Below are positions 61,443-64,000 of a stretch of 64,000 nucleotides of DNA, in pieces. Origin of the DNA: Mycobacteriales bacterium. GTDB taxonomy: Bacteria; Actinomycetota; Actinomycetes; Mycobacteriales; SCTD01. The position numbers and the translations under genes are program-made. The stretch lies in NCBI GenBank assembly GCA_030697205.1, contig JAUYQP010000046.1, positions 56,020-120,019 on the forward strand, in the 5' to 3' direction. The notes beneath the pieces were generated by a model. That model was given only the letters and a program-made list of their open reading frames with translations, made no database searches and had not been told where the DNA came from. The stretch's first letter is position 1, and each line of letters opens with the position of its first letter.

Positions 61443-63125
61443 GTGCCCCATGTCGTGACCCAGGCATGTTGCGGTGATGCGTCCTGCGTGTTCGCCTGCC
61501 CGGTCAACGCGATCCACCCCAACCCCCACGACGAGGCCTTCGCCCTCGCGGAGATGCTCTACATCGACCCGGTCGCCTGCGTGGACTGCGGGGCGTGCGT
61601 CGAGGCATGTCCCGTAGCGGCCATCGCCCCGGAGAACAAGCTGGGCCCGGCGCAGCTGCCCTTCGTGCAGATCAACGCGCTGTTCCACCAGGACCCGCCC
61701 GCCCGCCCCGCCCAGGCGCCCGTGCCGCCCATCGTCAGGATCGACACCACGCGGACGCGGACTCCCTTGCGCGTCGCCGTTGTCGGCTCCGGCCCGGCGG
61801 CTCTCTACGCCGCTGACGAGCTGCTGAAGCAGCCGGACGTCCACGTGAACGTCTTCGAGCGACTGCCTGTGCCGTACGGCCTGGTCCGCTCGGGGGTCGC
61901 GCCGGACCACCCGGAGACCAAGACGATCGCGCGTCTGTTCCGCGACATCGAGGACCGTCCCGGCTTCCACTACGTGCTCGGGGTGGACGTCGGTCGGGAC
62001 CTCAGCCACGCCGAGCTCATGGCGCATCACCACGCCGTCATCTACGCCACGGGCGCGTCGCAGGACCGCCGACTCGGCATCGTCGGCGAAGACCTGCCGG
62101 GCAGCACCACCGCGACCGAGTTCGTCGCCTGGTACAACGGCCACCCGGACCACGCCGAACGCAGCTACGACCTCAGCCACGAGCGGGCGGTGATCGTCGG
62201 CAACGGCAACGTGGCGCTCGACGTCGCACGCATCCTGGCCACGGACCCGGATGACCTGGCCGGGACGGACATCTCCGACCGGGCCCTGTCGGCCCTGCGC
62301 CAGAGTCGGATCCGCGAGGTGGTCGTCCTGGCCCGACGTGGTCCGGCCCAGATGGCCGGCACGCTGCCGGAGCTCACCGGCCTGCTCGGCCGCTCCGACC
62401 TCGACGTCGTGGTGGACGGCGCAGTGCCGACGCCGACCGGCGACGTCGATCTCGTCACGGAGCAGAAGCTGGCGGCACTTCGCGCCCTGCCCACGGCGGA
62501 TCGACCCCGCGACGCCCGTCGGCGGATCGTGCTGCGCTACCTGACCTCCCCGCTCAGCGTCGAAGGCACGGACCGTGTGACGGGAGTGCACGTCGTCCAC
62601 AACGAGCTGGTCCGGGACGTGGACGGGGGCGTGCGGGCTGTGCCTACGCAGACCACGGACACCATCGCGACGGGGCTGCTGCTGCGCTCGATCGGCTACC
62701 GCGGCAGGCCCGTGACCGACATGCCGTTCGACGACCGCGCCGGCATCATCCCCAACGACGCCGGCCGCATCCACGGTAGGCCGGGTGCGTACGCGGTCGG
62801 CTGGATCAAGCGGGGGCCGACCGGCTTCATCGGCACGAACAAGAGCTGCGCGCGCGAGACGGTGAACCAGCTGTTGTCGGACGTCAACGCCGGGCTGTTG
62901 GCGGACCCGCGCTCCGACCAGCGGAGCCTCGCCGAGCTCGTCGGACAGCGATGCCCGGATGCCGGGGACGTGGTCGCCTGGCGGCGCATCGACGACCTCG
63001 AGCGGGCCCGAGGACAGGCGAGCGGCCGGCCGCGCGTGAAGTTCACCGACATCGAGGAGCTCCGGGTGGCGCTGGCGAACGCCGCGCCGCCACGGGCCGG
63101 GCGCCGTCTGGTTCGCCGGGGCTGA
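61443..63125 (+). CDS. fprB: Ferredoxin/ferredoxin-NADP reductase fusion (FprB-like)
   Basis: The protein has 560 residues and starts at GTG 61443, 5 bp after the AurF-like stop. An N-terminal ferredoxin domain has Cys in ACCGDASCVFACP and in CVDCGACVEACP (Cys46, 49, 52, 56), a two-cluster pattern. It is fused to a flavin reductase with VVGSGPAALYAADEL and VIVGNGNVALDVARIL. FprB-type proteins deliver electrons to oxygenases. It probably serves the neighbouring AurF-like enzymes and possibly the P450s. Confidence 0.85.
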   Translation: MPHVVTQACCGDASCVFACPVNAIHPNPHDEAFALAEMLYIDPVACVDCGACVEACPVAAIAPENKLGPAQLPFVQINALFHQDPPARPAQAPVPPIVRIDTTRTRTPLRVAVVGSGPAALYAADELLKQPDVHVNVFERLPVPYGLVRSGVAPDHPETKTIARLFRDIEDRPGFHYVLGVDVGRDLSHAELMAHHHAVIYATGASQDRRLGIVGEDLPGSTTATEFVAWYNGHPDHAERSYDLSHERAVIVGNGNVALDVARILATDPDDLAGTDISDRALSALRQSRIREVVVLARRGPAQMAGTLPELTGLLGRSDLDVVVDGAVPTPTGDVDLVTEQKLAALRALPTADRPRDARRRIVLRYLTSPLSVEGTDRVTGVHVVHNELVRDVDGGVRAVPTQTTDTIATGLLLRSIGYRGRPVTDMPFDDRAGIIPNDAGRIHGRPGAYAVGWIKRGPTGFIGTNKSCARETVNQLLSDVNAGLLADPRSDQRSLAELVGQRCPDAGDVVAWRRIDDLERARGQASGRPRVKFTDIEELRVALANAAPPRAGRRLVRRG

Positions 63126-63199
63126 CACAGCAACTGCACCGCGCTGTCACCGCAGCGCGCTGTCGTCGCAGGAAGTCCCGGCGCAGGCAGCGCCAACGC

Positions 63200-63235
63200 G
63201 GGAGCGGCATCGCGATCCGACGCGACGCCGCTCCC
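63200..63235. terminator. Bidirectional terminator hairpin
   Basis: GGGAGCGGC (63200-63208) pairs with GCCGCTCCC (63227-63235) over 9 bp, with an inner 5-bp stem (TCGCG/CGCGA). It lies between the converging reductase and AurF-like genes. Confidence 0.6.
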
Positions 63236-63241
63236 GAGCTG

Positions 63242-64000
63242 TCAGGCGGCGGTCAGGAAGGCGGGCGGGGGCTCGCTGCGGTAGCGGGAGGCCGGTCCGT
63301 CGATCTTGCACAGCCGCCAGAGTGCCCGGGCCGGCCGGGTCATGAGGTTCGACTGCTCGGCGAGCATGCGCACGTCACCGAAGAGGTTCTGCAGGCGCTG
63401 CTGCGACTCGGGGGAGTCCCAGAACAGGTCCTTCTTCACCTGCTCCGGGATCTCGAACCGCTCCCAGAACTCCCGCGGCGGCACCATGATCGCGTCGCAG
63501 CCGTAGCGCATCACCAGCGGGAGCAGCAGCGCCGTCAGGTGCCGGCCGACCGGGCCCAGGTGCGGCGCGCGCAGCCTGACCGCCTCGTGCGCGAAGGAGA
63601 TGTGCCGGGCCTCCTCGGCGATGTGAATCGCCATGACCCGCGCCAGCACCGGCGGCAGCTGGTCACCGGCGCGGATGATCTCCTTCTGCGTGTGGTCGAT
63701 CGGCTCCTCCCCGGCCAGGACCGCGAGGAAGAAGAACACCGGCACACGGGTCACGAGCATCGGCAGCACGCCGGCGAGCTTGCGCAGCGGCCAGGGCATC
63801 CCGGGGACGTCGGCCCCGATCCGGTTCACCGCCTCCTGGAACATCTGCGTGTGGTGGCCCTCCTCGGTCGCCTCGTGCGAGAGGTACCGGTACTCCGGCG
63901 AACCGTTGGGCAGAGCGAAGACGTACTGCATGATCGCCCGGATCAGCACGTTCTCGAACTGCAACCCGACCTTGAGCACATTCGCCTGACGCCACAGACC
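63242..64000 (-). CDS. Second AurF-like diiron oxygenase, 5' end cut by window
   Basis: The minus-strand frame is open to the window edge; the first residues read LWRQANVLKVGLQ, matching the first copy from about residue 84. The iron motifs HEATEEGHHTQMF and EEARHISFAHE are intact. About three quarters of residues match the first copy, so the two arose by duplication and are divided by the FprB-like gene in opposite orientation. The start lies left of the minus-strand frame, beyond base 64000. Confidence 0.85.
   Translation of the reverse strand, partial: GLWRQANVLKVGLQFENVLIRAIMQYVFALPNGSPEYRYLSHEATEEGHHTQMFQEAVNRIGADVPGMPWPLRKLAGVLPMLVTRVPVFFFLAVLAGEEPIDHTQKEIIRAGDQLPPVLARVMAIHIAEEARHISFAHEAVRLRAPHLGPVGRHLTALLLPLVMRYGCDAIMVPPREFWERFEIPEQVKKDLFWDSPESQQRLQNLFGDVRMLAEQSNLMTRPARALWRLCKIDGPASRYRSEPPPAFLTAA

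Noticed and set aside
1..64000. CRISPR array
   Set aside because: No regularly spaced repeat series of 20-40 bp was seen; the only short-period repeats are the two pairs near the fMet fragment.

Overview
The window is high-GC DNA with tightly coupled operons and many GTG/TTG starts. It carries a complete mce/yrbE lipid-import operon and actinomycete-type conjugation proteins, so it comes from an actinomycete (Actinomycetota). I cannot name the genus. Two halves differ in character: 1 to about 36.7 kb is a mosaic of integrated mobile elements, and about 37 to 64 kb looks like a chromosomal locus for uptake and oxidation of a hydrophobic substrate.

Element 1 (start of window to about 22.34 kb) is the right-hand part of an integrative conjugative element. 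One long, mostly overlapping operon encodes a lipoprotein, a secreted protein, a Tad-type pilus set (SAF/CpaB-like, CpaE-like, TadA/CpaF ATPase, TadB, TadC, a small pilin-like protein, two TadE-like and one TadG-like protein) and a 1057-residue LysM/membrane/BTAD protein. It then runs into conjugation genes: DUF6112-like, TrbL-like, SCO6880-like, ArdC-like antirestriction protein, VirB4-like ATPase, lytic transglycosylase plus NlpC/P60 hydrolase, VirD4-like coupling protein, a small DUF4913-like protein and an excisionase-type HTH. No relaxase was recognised. The element ends at a tRNA-Thr-like 3' fragment followed by a strong hairpin.

From 22.35 to 31.0 kb there is an ABM-type monooxygenase with a divergent GlxA/AraC-type regulator, a decayed stretch, and then a compact set of proteins that look like nucleic-acid-attacking or nucleotide-modifying enzymes: an NYN-domain protein, a GIY-YIG protein, a DarT-like/DUF7002-like protein and two small proteins with PD-(D/E)XK-like motifs. 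A tyrosine integrase and a 42-bp 3' segment of initiator tRNA-fMet follow. The tRNA segment is flanked on both sides by matching direct repeats with an 11-bp period, which suggests integrase arm sites and a junction between two tandem elements. From 31.0 to 36.7 kb lies a remnant of another element: a 70-aa ORF, a frameshifted and truncated zinc-hook ATPase, and an inverted, divergent copy of the first four genes of the pilus operon. ATPase and cpaE-like fragment meet at a 7-bp-arm palindrome.

From 37 to 49 kb there are two cytochromes P450, two TetR regulators, a 3Fe-4S ferredoxin, a ferredoxin reductase, a coiled-coil membrane protein, a DUF2505 protein, an MMPL remnant, a Baeyer-Villiger-type monooxygenase, an ABC1-family kinase-like protein and an SDR. 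From 48.3 to 60.2 kb a minus-strand operon carries an alpha/beta hydrolase, yrbEA, yrbEB, mceA to mceF, two Mce-associated proteins and a MerR regulator. From 60.4 to 64 kb there are two closely related AurF-like diiron oxygenases around a ferredoxin/ferredoxin-NADP reductase fusion. Together these suggest import of a lipid- or steroid-like compound (mce) and its oxidation by P450, BVMO, diiron and dehydrogenase enzymes; the substrate is not evident from sequence.

The best candidates for an undescribed system are the nuclease/transferase-like cargo cluster beside the integrase (25.2 to 29.3 kb), the pilus-conjugation hybrid operon with its LysM-BTAD fusion, and the tandem-element junction at tRNA-fMet.
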